Source: Bacteroidaceae bacterium (GTDB taxonomy: Bacteria > Bacteroidota > Bacteroidia > Bacteroidales > Bacteroidaceae). Taken from it: DNA of 64,000 nt. The translations under genes were made by a program, and so were the position numbers. Of this stretch, positions 62,394-64,000 are shown in pieces. The stretch spans positions 1-64,000 of the forward strand of contig JAFSNB010000015.1 in assembly GCA_017447625.1 (NCBI GenBank), given 5' to 3'. Each line of letters begins with the position of its first letter. Positions within the stretch are counted from its first letter, which is position 1. The notes below the pieces were generated by a model, which made no database searches, was not told the DNA's origin, and saw only the letters and a program-made list of their open reading frames with translations.

Positions 62394-62804
62394 ATGATTA
62401 ACCTGAAAAACATAAGAAGGATAATTCCCTGGATGCTGGCAACTGCACTTGTCAGCACACTCTTTTCTTCGGTTTTGCTGGCACAGGCAAAACAGTTGAG
62501 CGACCAGTCGCAGCAGATACATACAGCACCGGCAAAATTCATCAAGGCAGACTCTTCGTATCTGCGAATTCCTTACGAGCAACACTCGCTGAGACTACGC
62601 ATGGCATCCAGCCCGATGCCGGTGGATATACAGCAGCAGGGGCGGCAGCTCTGCGTGAAGTCAAAACAGGGGCAGCTACTACCCGTCTATACCTCCACAG
62701 GCACATTCTACGCCACCTTCCGTCTGGCCAAAGGCACCAACTGGATAAGCGGTCTGCCACGTGGCAACTATTTCATCAACGGGAAAATCTACAATATCCT
62801 GTAA
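62394..62804 (+). CDS. Small secreted protein resembling an isolated C-terminal sorting domain
   Basis: A 136-residue protein with an N-terminal signal peptide (hydrophobic core about 10-28, cut after LAQA). The mature part of about 105 residues ends in a beta-sandwich pattern: LCVKSKQGQLLPVYTSTG, then LAKGTNWISGLPRGNYFING and KIYNIL. This order (VY..G...F.L..G.N.I..L..G.YFINGK) is that of type IX secretion C-terminal domains, yet there is almost no cargo before it. An open frame starts earlier at a TTG (62376), but the ATG fits better. Function unknown. Upstream of glsA by 25 bases. Confidence 0.65.
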   Translation: MINLKNIRRIIPWMLATALVSTLFSSVLLAQAKQLSDQSQQIHTAPAKFIKADSSYLRIPYEQHSLRLRMASSPMPVDIQQQGRQLCVKSKQGQLLPVYTSTGTFYATFRLAKGTNWISGLPRGNYFINGKIYNIL

Positions 62805-62829
62805 TTGCTGATTCAAAAGCTCTACGCCC

Positions 62830-63669
62830 ATGGACAACGACGCTGCAGATAGTCTCGAAATCAATATCAGGAAGGTGATAAGCGACCGCATGGGTAAGCG
62901 GGCACGATACGTTCCTGATTTCCTGATCAGATGGCTCGAACGCACAGTCCATCAGGATGAGATAAACAACTTCCTGCGCAAAGGCTATGTCGGCGTGGAT
63001 TTCTGCGAAGAATGTATCACAGAGCTCGGAGCCGTAGTCACAAGCGAAGGCATCGACCATCTGCCCACCGACGAGCGCCGCTTCACGTTCGTGTGCAACC
63101 ACCCACTCGGAGCCGTTGACGGAATCGCTCTTGGAGCATTGCTCGGGCGCAAATACGATGGAAAGATCCGATATCTGGTCAACGACCTGCTCATGAATCT
63201 CAAAGGGCTCGCCCCGCTTTGCATACCGATAAACAAGCTCGGCAAGCAGTCGCGCAACCTGCCACGGCAGATAAGCGAAGCCTTTGGCAGCGACAACCAG
63301 ATTATCATGTTCCCCGCCGGCTTATGCTCGCGCCGCATTAACGGTGAAATCCACGACATTCCGTGGGGAAAGACTTTCGTCACCCGAAGCATAAAAAGCC
63401 ACCGCGATGTCGTTCCAGTCCGTTTCATCGGGCAAAACTCACCCAGATTTTACCGAATAGCCACATGGTGCAAACGTCTCCGTCTAAAATTCAACATAGC
63501 AATGCTCTTCCTTCCAGACGAGATGTTCCGAACACGCGGGCAACACTATCACGTGGTCTTCGGTCAGCCGATACCCTGGCAGACATTCGACAGCAGCCGC
63601 AAGCCCTCCGAATGGGCCTTATGGGTGGAGGAGCAGGTATATAAGATGCAATCAACCGAAACAATATAG
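62830..63669 (+). CDS. glsA: Glycine-lipid O-acyltransferase-like (GlsA family)
   Basis: A 279-residue lysophospholipid-acyltransferase-fold protein. The catalytic region is FVCNHPLGAVDGIALG, in which His and Asp are separated by five residues, as in the hemolysin/OlsA-like subgroup; IPINKLGK and MFPAGLCSRR follow. In Bacteroides the matching gene is paired with an N-acyltransferase gene and makes glycine lipids by O-acylating an N-acyl-(3-hydroxyacyl)glycine. The next gene here is that GNAT-type partner, so this role is inferred from family and pairing. Confidence 0.75.
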   Translation: MDNDAADSLEINIRKVISDRMGKRARYVPDFLIRWLERTVHQDEINNFLRKGYVGVDFCEECITELGAVVTSEGIDHLPTDERRFTFVCNHPLGAVDGIALGALLGRKYDGKIRYLVNDLLMNLKGLAPLCIPINKLGKQSRNLPRQISEAFGSDNQIIMFPAGLCSRRINGEIHDIPWGKTFVTRSIKSHRDVVPVRFIGQNSPRFYRIATWCKRLRLKFNIAMLFLPDEMFRTRGQHYHVVFGQPIPWQTFDSSRKPSEWALWVEEQVYKMQSTETI

Positions 63670-63674
63670 GCTTT

Positions 63675-64000
63675 ATGGAAGAACCTATCATCGCACCCGT
63701 CCCCTTGGAGGACCTGAAACGCGAGCTCACGGAAGACCACAGGCTACGTTCCACCAACAAAAGCCACAACGAGATATACATCGTTACAGCCCACAACGCG
63801 CCCATGGTGATGCGCGAAATCGGGCGCCTCCGCGAAGAGGCGTTCAGGGCAGCCGGCGGAGGTACGGGAAAGTCTATGGACATCGATGAGTTCGACACCA
63901 TGGAGAACCCCTACCGTCAGCTCGTCGTCTGGGATCCTCAGGAAGAGCGTATCCTCGGCGGCTACCGCTACCTGCTCGGTACCGATTGCAAGTTCGACGC
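63675..64000 (+). CDS. glsB: GNAT-type N-acyltransferase, GlsB-like, 3'-truncated by window
   Basis: The first 108 residues are visible from ATG 63675; the frame is open at the window end. The sequence EIYIVTAHNAPMVMREIGRLREEAFR followed by YRQLVVWDPQEERILGGYRY (each quoted in part) is the start of the hemolysin/acyl-ACP-dependent N-acyltransferase family. In Bacteroides GlsB joins a 3-hydroxyacyl chain to glycine, the first step of glycine-lipid synthesis. It begins five bases after the glsA stop codon, so the two are co-translated. Confidence 0.75.
   Translation, partial: MEEPIIAPVPLEDLKRELTEDHRLRSTNKSHNEIYIVTAHNAPMVMREIGRLREEAFRAAGGGTGKSMDIDEFDTMENPYRQLVVWDPQEERILGGYRYLLGTDCKFD

Noticed and set aside
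1-64000. tRNA or rRNA genes
   Set aside because: No cloverleaf or rRNA-like segment was recognised on either strand; a covariance scan could still find a missed tRNA.

Overview
The window looks like chromosomal DNA of a member of the Bacteroidales, most probably Prevotella or a close relative. Three things point there. First, promoters match the Bacteroidetes pattern (TTTG, 19-21 bases, TAnnTTTG) upstream of many genes. Second, large secreted proteins end in the short Gly/Lys-rich tail common in Prevotella. Third, the gene content and order are typical: Kdo-based LPS genes, phosphatidylserine synthase and decarboxylase, a glycine-lipid gene pair, and parA-parB-DUF5683-lytic transglycosylase-relA. 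Base composition is near-balanced, except for two AT-rich glycosyltransferase genes.

Layout. 1-5082: 3' part of a giant secreted protein. 5.2-14.4 kb: tadA, then parA, parB, a DUF5683 protein, a MltD-like transglycosylase and the (p)ppGpp synthetase/hydrolase, followed by a MerR regulator, an outer-membrane barrel and a PAP2 phosphatase. 14.5-18.6 kb: zinc-ribbon coiled-coil protein, Nif3-like protein, polyprenol-phosphate mannosyltransferase and dihydroorotase. 18.6-31.2 kb: a minus-strand LPS assembly region with kdtA, an LpxL-like acyltransferase, kdsB, a GT4-GT90 fusion, four more glycosyltransferases, an LtaS/EptA-type transferase and a GT9. 31.3-34.9 kb: GH43 enzyme, aroB, pssA and psd. 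35-40.2 kb: dnaE, trxA, a small acidic protein and rnhB. 40.2-46.8 kb: a 54-residue peptide, a second giant secreted protein, and a REP-associated (HUH) transposase-like gene. 46.8-62.1 kb: the division and cell-wall (dcw) cluster from rsmH to ftsZ, without mraZ. 62.3-64 kb: a small secreted protein and the glsA-glsB pair, the latter cut by the window end.

The core genes fit together as envelope construction: peptidoglycan precursors and divisome, lipid A/Kdo/core sugars, phosphatidylethanolamine and probably glycine lipids, plus chromosome segregation and replication. No complete new defence or biosynthetic system was found. The unusual content is in repeats and non-coding structure: a dispersed GC-rich palindromic repeat that supplies the ends of three proteins; an HUH transposase-like gene preceded by a 127-base nested inverted repeat; a pair of hairpins with a shared GTGA loop and differing but paired stems, one in the rnhB leader; a seven-copy 22-bp palindrome-bearing array; and 9-bp repeats inside a glycosyltransferase fusion and inside dihydroorotase. 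All assignments come from reading the sequence; no database search was run.
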